Of a stretch of DNA of 64,000 nt, positions 49,501-62,770 are shown one piece after another. Source of the DNA: Wuchereria bancrofti (Eukaryota > Nematoda > Chromadorea > Rhabditida > Onchocercidae); assembly GCA_005281725.1 (NCBI GenBank), contig SSBO01000014.1, positions 1,113,550 through 1,177,549 on the forward strand, written 5' to 3'. Position 1 is the first letter of the stretch. Every line of letters begins with the position of its first letter. A program made the translations under genes and the position numbers. The notes below the pieces were generated by a model, which did not search any database, was not told where the DNA came from, and saw nothing but the letters and a program-made list of their open reading frames with translations.

Positions 49501-49875
49501 AATTTTTTTATTCTAAATAAAAAGCAAAAAAGAAGAAAGTATAATAACCTGAAGCTAATGCACATATAGCAGTTGATTTCCCTGCACCATCTATGCCCAA
49601 AATGCAAATACGTATTTTTCTAAATTTATAATCTTTAAAATGAAATCATACCAGTATTTAATACAAAATATTTAAGTGAAAAATTATGCTTATATACATA
49701 TTTATATCTATGTACAAAAAAAAGAAAAAATTTGCTGTTTTTTTTTTCAACTCATTTTTTTTTTTTTTTCAAAAATATGAAATTAACAAATGAAGATGAA
49801 AAATTTTTACCTAACTTTTTTGTGATGTTGTAATTTTCTCTTATGCTCCTTAAATCCACCAACACAATTGCCCAT
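46524..49875 (-). CDS. arl-13: ARL13B-type ciliary small GTPase
   Basis: Exons on the minus strand: 49875-49811, 49619-49549, 49192-49059, 48707-48486, 48002-47803, 47366-47201, 47007-46854 and 46645-46524. All phases match and the protein is 377 aa, close to the family. ARL13B is a membrane-associated GTPase of the cilium that acts in ciliary membrane traffic and as an exchange factor for ARL3. The N-terminus MGNC has a cysteine that may be lipid-modified. The P-loop is GIDGAGKST (30-38). The switch region DLGGGERIRSIW (73-84) has Gly where Ras-type proteins have the catalytic Gln, as in known ARL13 proteins. NKKD is at 132-135. A short coiled coil (about 205-228, EALEKLKRQQNEERIRR) and a polar C-terminal tail follow. 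I did not see a clear RVxP ciliary motif. Confidence 0.95.
48725..49060 (-). repeat. Two-copy repeat including the exon 3 donor of arl-13
   Basis: On the minus strand exon 3 ends GAG/GTATGTATAATTTAATT. A copy about 150 bases into the intron reads TTGAGTGTATGTATAATTTA, and the sequence between copies (AATTGATAA..., CGAAAAAAGT, AATTAAATTAAATTAAG) is repeated too. The second GTATGT is a possible decoy donor. Confidence 0.7.
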
Positions 49876-50075
49876 ATACTAATAAGCAAAATTGTCAAAT
49901 AGAACGAAAATTTATTTTCATTCAATTATACATAAAATATGGATTTAAGAAAGAAAAAGCAAACAGACGAGACCAAAATTGATTGTCATAGCAACGCTTT
50001 AACTCCATTTTACTAACATCATTTTACCTTTTTACTTACTTACTTATCATTATTTGTCGACAAATGTATTATATA

Positions 50076-50592
50076 AGTGCAACATATTGTTATGAATTAA
50101 TTTTGTCAAGTTTTATTCATTATTCATAGATTATTTATTTACTCATTTATCAAAAATTTCGTATAATTTTGTCAATTTTTAATTAACAATCGACAATGAT
50201 TGTGATATGATATTGATATGATATAATAAATTAGAGCAACATACTATTATGAATTAATTTTATCAAATTTTATTTATTATTCATACATTATTTATTTACT
50301 TATTTATTTATTTTATCGTAAATTTCATTTTGTTTTGTGCAAAAATTTCCTATAATTTTGTTCATTTTTAATTAACAATCGACAATGATTGTGATATAAT
50401 AAATTAGAGCAACATACTATTATGAATTGGTTTTGTTAAATTTTATTTATTATTTATAGATTATTTATTTATTTGTTTATTATTTTGTTAAATTTCATTT
50501 TGTTTTGTGCAAAAATTTCCTATAATTTTGTCAATATTTAATTAGCAATCGATAATGATTGTGATATGACACTGATATGATATAATAGATTA
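50076..50592. repeat. ~165-bp tandem repeat, three copies
   Basis: Copies start near 50076, 50234 and 50407. Each contains GCAACATA-TATTATGAATT, an ATTTATTTA run, CTATAATTTTGT and AGCAATCGA/ACAATCGACAATGATTGTG. The CAATCGACAATGATTG part is itself partly palindromic. Confidence 0.85.
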
Positions 50593-53304
50593 ATGATTGT
50601 GCTTTTACATAAATGATATGTTTATTCCTATTTAGCATTGATCGATTGATCAATGTTGCTATAATTTTATTTTTTTGTCATGATAATGCAAATCGTTATC
50701 ATTAGCAAGAGGAATAAAGTACTATTGAAAGAAAAATTGACTGCATTCTTGTGAATGATTAACTGATAAGAGATAAAATTATGATGAATTTCTAGCAAAA
50801 ATTTGAACCAAATTCATAATATTGCAATCTTTATTATTAATCATTTATTATTCATTATTTATTTATTATTGATTTGTTTATTATTTGTCTATAATATGTT
50901 GTTTACTAGTTATTATTAATTTATTATTATCATTACTACTATTTTTTCTACTTTTTTTCTCATTTTTATTTTAATAATTATTATATTATTGCAAATTTTG
51001 TTTATGGTTAATAGTGCGCAACATTTCCATCAGTATAGCATCCATCACCATTTTATCAATGATTACATTTTATCATTTTATCAATGATTTTCCTAATTAT
51101 CATTACCACTAAAATCATAATAGCATCATTCAATCTCCCATATTTTTTGGATCATTGCAAGATTGGAAGTTTGAAAAGTCTGAAGTTCATTATATTGTGT
51201 TTGTTTCTATTTCATCTCTTCAATTCAGAAGGAAAAGGGAAAGAAAAAATCAAATAACCAAAATGAGATTCAATTTTGGGAATGAAAACTCATTATTCCA
51301 AATTGATGAATTAAAGTTAAATAAATTAGATTTGATAAATTAAATAACTAGATGAAAAAAAAGTGACACCACTTCTTATTTGATTATTTTAGGGACTAAT
51401 TAATCGATTAATCAATCATACTTATTTAATATCAGTAATATTCCTTTAGATGTTCACCAAAATAATCGAATTTTTTTTTTTTTTATTAATTTGCTTTTCT
51501 GCTCTATGATCTTTCGAAATGAATTTTGATCTATTGTAATGTTGTGACCTTTTGAATTTTACGTGTCAAAAAAAAATTAGTTGCATATTTTGAGCTTTTG
51601 AGTGAAATAGACCAAAAATTTATAACCTACAAATTATTCACTCAATTTTGATAAGGTAACAATCATCATTATCGCAGGTAAAAAATTAAATGAATTTTTG
51701 TGGAATTTTATTTTTTGTTTTTTTAATTAATAAAATTTTTTGTAAATTCTTTTTTTTTCTGATAAAATTTGAAAGTATTTTTCTTTGTTAATTAATTAAT
51801 GAATAATTATTTGAACATTTGGTCAAAATATACTTTTTTTTTNTTTTTTTTTCATCGTTTCACAAAAAAAAAAAAAAAAAGCTCATAATAGCAAAGATAA
51901 CAGCAATTGATATTAGCCATAATTGGCGATAGAAATAATGCAAATAATTAAAAAAGAAGTATTTCTCTTTTTCTAATCACCAATGTATAATGTATATACA
52001 ACAGTTCATTAATTAATTAATTAGTTAATTAAAATAAAGAAAGAGAGAGGAAGAGAATAAAGAAAAGAGCAATATTTTCGATGCAAGAAAAAGGAAGAAA
52101 AAAAAAAGAAAAACTATCAATTTTACGATTTCACAAATAGCAGCAGCATACAATGATGACAATCATAAATAATAATTGTGATTATCATGATAGCAATAAT
52201 AATAATGATAGCAATAATAATAATATGGTGATAATGATGTGATAATGATAAAATGATACAACAGAAAGCAAATTAAGCTTACACTGTTTCACATGGGAAA
52301 AAAATAATCGTGGTGATAATAATGATAAGAATAGATTGATAATAATAAGTTGTATAGTCATTATCACTATTTTCATCAATCATATATAATATAAAAGCTA
52401 TTATCACATAATATAATAAAAATACAACTTAATGTTATTAAACTTTTTCCATGCGAAAAAATAAAAGAAGAAAAATGCTAAAAATAAAACTAAAAAAAAA
52501 AGGAAAAATTTTTTGAGAAGACACAATTAGATAAAGGCGATTTTCATTAAAATATTTTACAGCAAAAAAAAAGTAGAAATTAAACTTTTCAAATTTAAGT
52601 TCACGTGAAAAAAAATGCAAACAAAACATATAAAAATTAGCACTATGTTTTCATTCATCCTTTTTGCAAAAAAAAAAAAAATCAAAGAATTTATTTAAAA
52701 TACAATTAACTCTCTCTTGTAATTTTTGCGAAATTTTAAAATAAATTTAAATGTTTCATGCATTATTAAAAAATATTCATTATACAATTTAATGTAATTT
52801 CAATTCTATTTTTGAAATTTATTCATTTCAAAAAAAAATTATTCAATCAGTCTTTAATAAAATTTTCCCTCCCATATGTACAGTGAAAATTTGAATAGAT
52901 TTAGCAAATTTTAGTATAACAAAAAAAAAAAAAAATAAAATAAAATAAAAATATCAAGCAAAACTAAAAAAAGGAGAAGAAGAAGAAGAAAAAGAGAAAA
53001 TTAAACTAATGCAAACTTTTCATATACATTGAAATGATGGAATGCAGCTAATTTCTGAAGAAAAAAAAAACGGAGAGAGGAGCCAAGAGAATTGATGTAC
53101 TACTTTTTATTTTCAAAATTTTTGCAATTTTCTTTTCTTGTAAAAAAATCTATTTGTTTTTGTGAAAATTCAAAAACAAAAGAAAAAAAAAATTTGTTTT
53201 TTTTTTCTTGAAATTATAAAGAATAAAATTAAAAATTTAAATATTCATAATAAAAATAAAAGGAATTTATGAAGAAATACGAAAAATGAAAAGAAAATTT
53301 GAAA

Positions 53305-53310
53305 TTTATT
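53305..53310 (-). terminator. Polyadenylation signal of tensin
   Basis: On the minus strand AATAAA follows immediately after the stop codon (53313-53311). If used, the 3' untranslated region is extremely short. Other AATAAA-like words downstream are common in this AT-rich sequence. Confidence 0.45.
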
Positions 53311-56300
53311 TTATCTGCGTCCCATCATAACTTTAGTGATAAAGTTTACAACAGCTGTAGCCGGTTGTTCCGTTTCTAATTCCGCAAAAATATGGCATGT
53401 ATTATCCGTTCTTGAGCCTATCTTACGTGCGACAAATGCAAACATTCGAGCATTTTTGACGTATTTTGTTACGCTACCTTCCAGGTATGAATTATCCCAC
53501 CTGTAAAGCAATTATTATGACAATTGCGCAGCGGAAAAAACTAAATAACACACAAAAAAAAAAGGAAATATGAGGAATAAAATCCAAATAATTAATTTAT
53601 TTCAACGTTTTTTTCTTTTAAACAAATGTATCATTTAAAAATCATAAATTATTAGGACATATAGAAATGATCATTAATTGATGAAAACTAAATTAAATCA
53701 CTCAATTTTAATTTATGATATACCAATAGAAATCAATTGTAGGTCAATTTCATTAATGCATATGCAAATAAAAATTAGCATAATGATAAAATGATACAGC
53801 AAATTTATGATATATTGATTTTAAATATTAAATTTAAATTTCATACCTCCGATCAGAGGGATCCAAACCTGCGTATGTAACGGATTGTACAGGATAATGT
53901 CGCCTAAAGAAAAGTCGCCTTGTGTTATCCGTTATTGTGATACCTTGGGATGACACCTGAAACAATATAAGGTAATATAAGACAACCAATAATTCCTAAA
54001 AAGCATATCAATATCAAATTAAAAATAGTAATAATAATACTAGTAACAGTAACAATATCAAGTAATAATAGTAATAGTAATAATAATAATACAATAACAA
54101 TAATGACGATGATGATGATTAATAATAATAACAATAATAATAACAGTAATAATAATAATGATGACAACTAATAATAATGACAATAATAATAGTGATAATA
54201 ATAACAACATTAATAATATTAATAAGAATAATTATAATATTTGATTCATGCTAAGAAAGAAAAGCAAAAATAATATATTTCACTGTTATATGTTTTTTTT
54301 TTGAAAAAATAATATAAGCTAATTGAAATTATGATAATCTAATTAAATTCAAAATTTTCCTTAATATAAAAGGTACAACCATTGAGAGAGTAGGAAATAC
54401 TATGATGTAAATAAAATAAGTATGATAAAATGAAGTTCGAAAGTCAGCAAATCAAAAAAAAATTGAGCATTTTTTGAATCTATTTTTACTTTTCTCTCTC
54501 TCTCTTTCTCCCTCTCTTTTCACTCTCTTTGCCTTTTTTTCTCAAATTGTTGTCTTTCTACGATAAGTGGAAAATATTAAAAATTATTCAATTTCTAATT
54601 ATATAAATTGAAATAATAATATGAATAATGATAAACTGAAATTAAATTATCATCAAGATATACTAACTTTAATATGAAATAAATTATTTGCTACGATTTG
54701 TTTATTTTGATATGAAATAATTTGGAAAAATTAAATAACGAATTATTTTGGTAAATCATACTAATATAAAAAAATAAATATATGAAGAAAAAAATACAAA
54801 TTAATTAATTTTTAAAAGAAATCTGATATGTTTAAATTATTTCATTTAATTATACATTTATTATTATTAAATAGTTGGAAAAGAAATATTTATAATTTTA
54901 ACCATTAGACAATTACTACTATTAATAGATCCATCAAATTTTACAGTTTCTAAATATTGGCACTGAATTATATAAGATTTTAAAACCATATTTAAATGTA
55001 TATCAAAGATTTTATACATTAACTGAATTAATTGAACAATTAAAATATTGAGAAATAATATTAATAAATTCAATTGATGCTAAATAAAATTGTTAAATTA
55101 AAATATGTCATTAGAGAAATGAAATGATCTGATGAAATGACCATGAACTATTCCGATGAACTCAATAATTAATGACAAATATAAATGGAGAAGTAAACAT
55201 ATTCAATATGTTTTTAGTTTTGAAATTTACTAAGAATAATTTACCAATTACTAATTAATTTATCAATTATTATCAATTAGAAAATTAAAAATTAATAATT
55301 AGGAAAGAAAGGAGAAAAATTCAATCATTATTTTATCCTAAAAAAAATATATGGATTAAAATTTTTATATGTTAATTAAAATATACGTATGAAAAAAAAA
55401 AGAATATTGCTCTTATTCTAAATTTTCATTTAACACTTTATAATACGTAAAAGTCCAAAATGATCACGTATGATCACGCGCGTGAAAAAATTGACAGATA
55501 AAATAAATGAACAATTATTCAATACATATATATTTTTTAAAATATCTAAGGTGTTTTTCTAATTCTTCGATTTTAAAAAGATAAAAATAATATAAAATTA
55601 CTTTTCAAAATGTCATAAATTAATAAATTAATTTGATAATATTTTTAGTCATTTAAGAAATGAAAAAAATAAACAAATCAACTAGTGTAAATGTTTCTTT
55701 TTCCTTTGTTAATAGATTTAAATGTGTAAAATGTTGAAAGTTTAAAAATATTTAACAAATTTTACAAATCGTTTAAAATTTTCGATAAAAATTTTATTTA
55801 CATTAACATCAATTATTTTCGACGATAACTGATTGATTGGTTAGTTGTTTGATTGATTAATTTGTAATTTATAAAATTATCACAAAATTTATTCTAGCTA
55901 TTTAATGGATAATTTCTTTTTTTTTTCCTTTACAAATATAAATTACTAATTATTACTTATTTTAAAATAAAAAAAAAAAGTATTACTTACTTACCTTAAA
56001 ATGTACTGAAACCGGTTGAATCATTTTTTGTTTAAGAAGATCAAATGTTTGATCAATACAACGTCGAGCAGCTTCCGGTCCGGTTAATGACTCGGTATCC
56101 AATGAAATAATATATGTTACATTGCAAGCTATAAAAAACTTTTTTTTTTTACTTTTTAATTTTAAAAAATTCAAAAAATTTTTGAATAACATTTTTTTTC
56201 TGAATTTTTTCTTTTTTTTTTCATTACAGAAAAAAAGTAAATGAATAAAAAAGAGGACAAAAAANNNNNNNNNNNNNNNNNNNNNNNNNNNNNNNNNNNN

Positions 56301-59300
56301 NNNNNNNNNNNNNNNNNNNNNNNNNTTTTTAATTAATTACTTAATAATGAATGAAAAAAGAAAAAAAGGCAAAAAAAAAATTTTTTTTCTTTGTTTTTTT
56401 TTGCAACTTTATTTTTTCATTTCTTTATTAATGTAAATATATTTCACAAAATTACTATAAATTACTTTATTTTTTTGTTTAATTCATAGTAATTCTATGA
56501 AATATATTTAAAATCATAAATAAATTAAAAAAAAAAATCACAAATCAATTTATTAATTTTTATTCTTTATTACTTTTAACTATATTTGCTTATATATAAA
56601 GTAAGATTAATGGAAAAAAAAATTAGAAATTGATATTTGAGCATATTTTTTCTTAAACTGAACTTTTTTTTTTGAAAATTTTTATATAAAAATTTCTATA
56701 AAAATTGAACTTATAGAATAAATTTTAGTTTCCTTTTTCCTTTTTTTTTTTTCAAAATATAAATAATATGCAAAAAAAATAAATAAAAATAAAAAATGGA
56801 ATAAGTAAATATTAAATTGATGTTATACATTTATAATGAAATAAATAACAAACCGGCTCCCTGTTGTAAAAGTTGTTGTGCAGCAGAAACATGTTCCGGT
56901 GTATTAGCTGGATCGTATTCCGGTAGCAATAATTTAGTTGGTAACGCAAGTGGTATTATTGAATGTTGGTATACAAGTGCGGATAAGGTACCAAATACTG
57001 GTTCATTATTACAACCCTTTAATTTGACACCTTTTGGTGATGGTTCAATGAGAAAATGACGTACCAATTCGGTACCATCACCTGAAATTAGCAATTTCAT
57101 TTTTTCTTTTTTTTTTTTTTTGAAAAAAAGTCGATTAAATTTTTTTTTGAAAAAAAGGATTAACAGTAATTATAGTTATAATAAATCAATAATAATATTT
57201 GATTACGATTAGTACAAATAATCAAAATAATGAAAATCTTACTTAATTACAAATTAAATGCTATATGGTATATGAAAGCAAGAAAGAAAATATCTTAATT
57301 TTTTTAAAAAAAAAATTTATCTTAATTTTTTTTTATGATTATTGTTTGATTGACTTGTTTGAATTGATTCATAAATTACTAGTGCTAAATATTCGAGAAT
57401 TAAGTATTATTACTGATTATTATAGCGGTAATTACTGCTAATTCCCTTTTTATCAATAATCAAAGGTAATTCAATAATTAAAGGTAATCATTAATTAAAG
57501 ATATCAATATGGAAGGATAATTTGATTTAATAAAAACTTCGTGGTAGAAAAAAAAGCTAATAAAACGCATACAAAATTCAAAAGATCACTGAAGAAATCA
57601 TATTTTAGTGTACTAAAAAAGAGAAAAAAAGCATAAAAACAAATTCTAAAAATTGAAATTTATTTCAAATTTTGAAACTAAATTTATTTTTTCATCCAAA
57701 TTGAAGAAATAATACTTAATAATAATGAAAATATTAACTTATCATTCAAACTTTATTAAATTACTTTGAAAAAAAATTATTAGATTCTGTTGTTGTTGTT
57801 TATTTCTTTTAAATAAGATAAAATTAAATTGAGAGAAAAATAAATTATACCAGGATGAACACCAGGTGGCGGTGTAGCAACTTTTAGCGCTAAACCAAAT
57901 GCGCCCGGAAAACTGTTACTGTCCCGTACAACAAACGTACCCGGTGGTTTATCCCTGAGCATGTTTACAGCTGCAAATATAATTTTGTAATTTAAAATAA
58001 TAGAATAACTGTAGTTTCAAAATTTTATTTATTCAAAAAATAAAATTTATTTAAAAAAATAAACAATCTTAGCTAGATGTGTACGTAACGTACGTAAACT
58101 ATGATAATAATACATAAGCATGTATTATAATTTAATAAATATTTTCAAATTAAATTACAACAGAAATTACAAACAAAAAAAAAAAAATTTGCAAATTTGT
58201 TAAAAACTCAAAAGAAAAAAAATGAATGATAATTTTGAAGTGATAAAAAAAAATTTTTCTAACCATCTTCCCTTGATATTGTTGGCTTATACCAGTATTT
58301 TGATGTATTTTTCACAAATAATGGATGATGATGAATTACTTCACCCAAATCTGTAAACAAAAAAAAAAAAACAAAAAAATGATATGATCATATCATATCA
58401 TTGAAATATTAACAATCTTATATTTTATATAATTGTTACATTTTTAAAATTAATTTAAATAAATGGAACTCTTTTTTTTCTATAAAAAATTCAAATTCTT
58501 TAACAAAAATGTAAATTTCGTTTTTTTTTCATCTTCCTTAAAAAGAAATACAAAATTTAAAATTGAAGTAAATATGAATAAATGAAAAATATTTTTTGAA
58601 AAAAAAAAAAAAAACATAAGAGAAAAAAAAAAGAAAATGAAAATTTAAAACTGAAATATGAATGAATGAAAAAAAAATTATTTTTAAATAGAAATTAAAT
58701 TAGAATAAAATTTGGTACATAAATTTAAACGTAAAATTTGTTAAGATTTTTGCAGCATACAAGTGTGATAAGCATAAAACGATTAGGTGGAAAATTTCAA
58801 TATTAATTGACAAAAAAAAAAATTTGCTGAAGAAATGAATGAATTAATTAATTTGATTAGTAATGATAGTATGATATTAGCATACAAGTGATATGATAAC
58901 GCTATTATTTATTGATAATCATTGTAAAATATTATCAATACTAACATTTATTTATTGATTATTTATACTTTTACTGATAATATTATTATCATTTCTATCA
59001 TCCTTTTTTTTCTTTCATATTCGCATAAATGATAAATGTTTAATTATATATACACAAATAAGAGAAAAAAAAAACTATCACTGTACAATATATTAAATTA
59101 AAATACTTAAAACAAAATAATTCAATGAAAAAAGAAAAATTTTAATTTTAATTTAATTAAAATTAACTCACACAATGTTTTGTTATTATAAACAATTTTT
59201 GTTTGATGATTTCGAAATGTCGTATTGTATGTTGATTGTATACCATCATTTCGATTATCATTATCAAATGAATGATACATATTAATTGTAGCATTTTTCC

Positions 59301-60159
59301 AACTATCAGTAGCACCAGGTGGACTTTCTGACACTGTTCTAACACTTTCACGATCGGGACTTTTTGACATAAGACGATTTGTATTAGATTTTAAATTAAT
59401 CATTAAGCTAACATCTTCATCAGAATTTTTCATCATCATTAAAGTGCTATCATTAACTGATAATTCATTTGTATTCGTTGCTAAATTCATTGTCACCTTT
59501 TCTCCTTCGCCTTTTCCTTCTTCCTTTTCTTCTTCTCTTTCATTAAATTTCGAATTCTTTTCATCCTTTCCAATTTCTTCATCATTTTTCACTTCATTGA
59601 TTTCAATATTTGGAATATCAGTTGAAGTAATCCATACATTTGCTCCTTTATTATCAATAATTTGATCTTTAGTCTTAGCAATTATCACACCACTTTCAAT
59701 TGTTTCACCATTTATCATAGCTTTTTGTTTTTCATTTTGATTTTCAATTTTATCATTCGTTTTGATGTTTGTTTGTTGCGTAATTTCATTATCATTAGCA
59801 GCATTTTGTGATAATTTCGCAGCATCATCACAATTGCTCACTGTTTGTTTATCCGTTTGAACATCAAATTTAACCATCGTAGAATTTGAATTTTTTAAAA
59901 TACATCCTGATCCATCATTATCATCATTTGTTGAGCATAAATTTTCATCATTCGCATAATTTGATTTGCAATTTTGAAGTGAATTTGAAATTTCCAATAA
60001 TTTTGTTTCCACATCAACATCATTACCATTATCATCATAATTATCACCATTGTTATCATCATCATTATCATCATCATCCAGTGGCAATGATGGTGGCAAA
60101 TCATTTGAAATTGTTAAAATTGTTGATGGTGATGCTGAACTTGTTTGTGATTCGGACAT
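53311..60159 (-). CDS. tns-1: Tensin, short form with SH2 and PTB domains
   Basis: Exons on the minus strand: 60159-59172, 58350-58264, 57970-57851, 57081-56854, 56128-55995, 53956-53847 and 53500-53311. Phases match throughout and the protein is 618 aa. Tensins link integrin tails to actin at muscle dense bodies and focal adhesions. Residues 1-330 (one 988-base exon) are acidic, Asn/Asp-rich and probably disordered. The SH2 domain spans about 346-455, starting [16 protein letters not shown], with the phosphotyrosine-binding FVVRDS at 371-376 (Arg374). The PTB domain fills about 475-618 ([15 protein letters not shown] ... [21 protein letters not shown]). The phosphatase/C2 half of long tensins is absent from the window, as in vertebrate TNS4; longer isoforms with exons beyond 60159 are possible. 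The 56129-56853 intron holds a 61-N gap. Confidence 0.93.
54000..54240. repeat. AAT/ACA trinucleotide microsatellite in a tensin intron
   Basis: An imperfect AAT run between the last PTB exons. The Leu-rich minus-strand ORF here is a repeat artefact. Confidence 0.88.
55461..55478. repeat. ATCACGTATGATCACG motif, inverted partner at 63392-63407
   Basis: The 16 bases ATCACGTATGATCACG (55463-55478) occur as the exact reverse complement at 63392-63407, about 8 kb away. The motif includes the palindromes TGATCA and ACGT and is followed by CGCGTG, unusual in this AT-rich DNA. Confidence 0.55.
56265..56325. other. 61-base N gap
   Basis: Assembly gap inside a tensin intron. Unlike several other gaps, its flanks are not obviously duplicated. 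Confidence 0.98.
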
Positions 60160-61635
60160 TCACTGATGAAAAATTTGTGAAGAATATCTTCTTTCTCAAA
60201 TGCCTAACAAAAATTTATAAACTTCATTTTTATAAAAATTTCACTATTTCAAGAAAAGAAAAAAAGGAAAAAAACGAGAATGAGAGAAAAAAAAAAACGA
60301 GAAAAAAGAAGAGAAAATTAGTTAGTTTTAATTTTAAATTCAAATCATTTACAACATAAACATTTTCATAGTAAGTATATCATTTTTACAAATAAATAAT
60401 TGCTATGCTAATTTATTGATATAAAAAAACATTGTTAAAAAAAAGAAGGAATAAATCAATTTATAAATCTTTACTTAATTTTAATGAAAGAAATTAGTTT
60501 TAAAAAAAAAAAGAAAAAATAGGTAGATTAGGCAATAATTTTTTTAGAAAAAGATGAATGAATGATGAACAATAAACATTTACTAAAATATAATATAATA
60601 TGAAATTAATAACTCTTTCAATTTTTTAATTAGAAAATTATAAAATGTCAATCGCATCGGTTGTAAACAATTTTCTGTACTATTGCTGAAACGTAAATAT
60701 GTGACATTCAATGTGATATTACTGTTACGAATTACAATTTGATCAAAATTTATAGCAATTCTAAAATAAATATGTGTGTGTGTGTAATATAATAGTATTT
60801 GTATAGTTGTTGTAATAATTAGCAATTAGTTAACAAATTTTTAATTTATCTTGATAAAATTGCAAAAAAGAGAGAGAGAGAGAGGAAGAGAAAAAAAGAG
60901 ATCTTTTTTCATTCATTAAATGAAATTTGAAAATAATCTTTATTAAAATTTAAAACTAGTTTTATCATTTAAAGATAGAAAAGTATATGGGAGCAAAAAA
61001 TAAAGAAAAAAAAATGGAGATGAAAAATTAAAATAGAATGAAAAGGAAGGATAGATTGATTAGAAAAAAAAAATGGAATTTTTGTTATTCTTTTTTTTAG
61101 AATAATAAAATGATAAAAGAATAAATAATGCATGAAAAAACGAGAAATGGGAAAAAAAAAGATAATTTTATAATTGAATTTAAAAAAAAAAGAGATAAAA
61201 CGAATGAAAAATTGATTGAATTATAATTTGTTAAAACGAATAATAATTATTATAATTTGTTTCATTGTTAACAAATTAAATGAAAATATTTGGAATGTAT
61301 ACAAGGAAAGAAAAAAAAAAATTTTTTTTTGTTAAATTTAATATTTGATAAAGAGAAATGAAAAAGAAAAAGGAAACGATTGATAAAACTGATAATATTG
61401 ATATATAAACATGTACTTTGTTTTTTTTTTTAAATTTATTGATGTATAAATATATACTTTGCATTTTTTAAATTTATTGATATATAAATATATATTTTGT
61501 TTTTCAAAATTAATAATAACTTATATGAAAAATGAAAAAAAAAATGAAATACACTATTGATAATTAATGCTATCATTAATTTTAGCTAGTTAATTAAGAA
61601 TAAAAATTAGTTACTAATACATATATATGATAATA

Positions 61636-62229
61636 AAGGAAAATGATAGAATAACTGATAAATTAATAAATAAAAGCGATATGATAATTGATAAATTAAC
61701 AAATAAAAATGATGGAACAACTGATAAATTAACAAATAAAAGTGATAGAATAACTGATAAATTAATAAATAAAAGTGATATAATAATTGGTAAATTAATA
61801 AATAAAAGTGATATGATAATTGATAAACAAAAATGACCGAATAACTGATAAATTAGTAAATAAAAGTGATGTAATAATTGATAAATTAATAAATGAAAGT
61901 GATATAATAATTGATAAATTAACAAATAAAAATGATGGAATAACTGATAAACTAATAAATAAAAGTGATAGAATAACTGATAAATTAATAAATAAAAGTG
62001 ATGTAATAATTGATAAATTAATAAATGAAAGTGATATAATAATTGGTAAATTAAATAAAAGTGATATGATAATTGATAAATTAATAAATAAAAGTGATAT
62101 AATAATTGATAAATTGATAAACAAAAATGACAGAATAACTGATAAATTAGTAAATAAAAGTGATATAATAATTGATAAATTAATAAATAAAAATGATACA
62201 ATGATTGATAAATTAATGAATGAAAATTA
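61636..62229. repeat. 33-bp minisatellite, about 18 copies
   Basis: The unit is GATAAATTAATAAATAAAAG plus TGATATAATAATT, with variants. Because 33 is a multiple of three and the unit lacks stops in several frames, it creates long ORFs on both strands (DKLINKSDIII-type and INLSIIISLLF-type repeats). These are low in complexity, lack start/splice context and are not called as genes. Confidence 0.93.
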
Positions 62230-62579
62230 AGAAAATGATACAATATGGTGAAAAAAATAATAATAATAAGATGAAAGAGAAAAAAAAAATAAGAAAAAAG
62301 GAATTTGAAATGAGAAAGTTAAAGGAATGAAAATTTTATATGAAATAGAAGAAATGTGTCAGCTGCTTTTCAGCTTTCAAATTTACAATGAAATGAGGAA
62401 AATGAATGCCTCAACGTATCATTCATCTGTTCCATTCACATTTCATCTCATCCACCGATTTCAATTCAACTAAATTATTCATTTTACTATTACTATTGCT
62501 ATCAGTGAATCAATAATCCATCGCGAATAGTTAGTGTTAAGTGAAAAATTAATGATAAGAAAAGATAATCAAATATATG

Positions 62580-62689
62580 AAGAGAGAGAGGGAGAGAGAG
62601 AAAGAATGAAGAATAAGGATGAGAAATTAGATTAGAGAAGAAATAAAATAACAAGAAAAAAGATAGATTGATATAAGAAATGAGGATTA

Positions 62690-62723
<34 letters not shown>

Positions 62724-62770
62724 AAGAGGTGTGAGAGATAAGAAGATAGGGAGAGGAAGAAAGGATTTAT
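62580..62770. repeat. GA-rich microsatellites
   Basis: Runs of GAGAGA, the longest near 62693-62721, with a further tract near 62910-62955. Confidence 0.9.

Larger units (their letters stand above)
49876..53310. other. Intergenic AT-rich region between arl-13 and tensin
   Basis: 3.4 kb holding the arl-13 upstream region and the tensin 3' side. It contains a tandem repeat (50076-50592), a single N in a T run (51843), GAT/AAT runs near 52150-52400 and purine tracts near 52970-53000. ORFs at 51155-51343 (+) and on the minus strand near 52185-52629 have no protein-like features. Confidence 0.55.

Noticed and set aside
51155..51343. 62-codon plus-strand ORF between arl-13 and tensin
   Set aside because: Isolated, low complexity, no conserved motif or acceptor context.
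59886..60359. 157-codon plus-strand ORF, His-rich
   Set aside because: Antisense shadow of the acidic first exon of tensin.
61614..62243. Long ORFs on both strands (209 aa minus, 136 aa plus)
   Set aside because: Direct translation of a 33-bp stop-free minisatellite; no start or splice context and no non-repetitive sequence.
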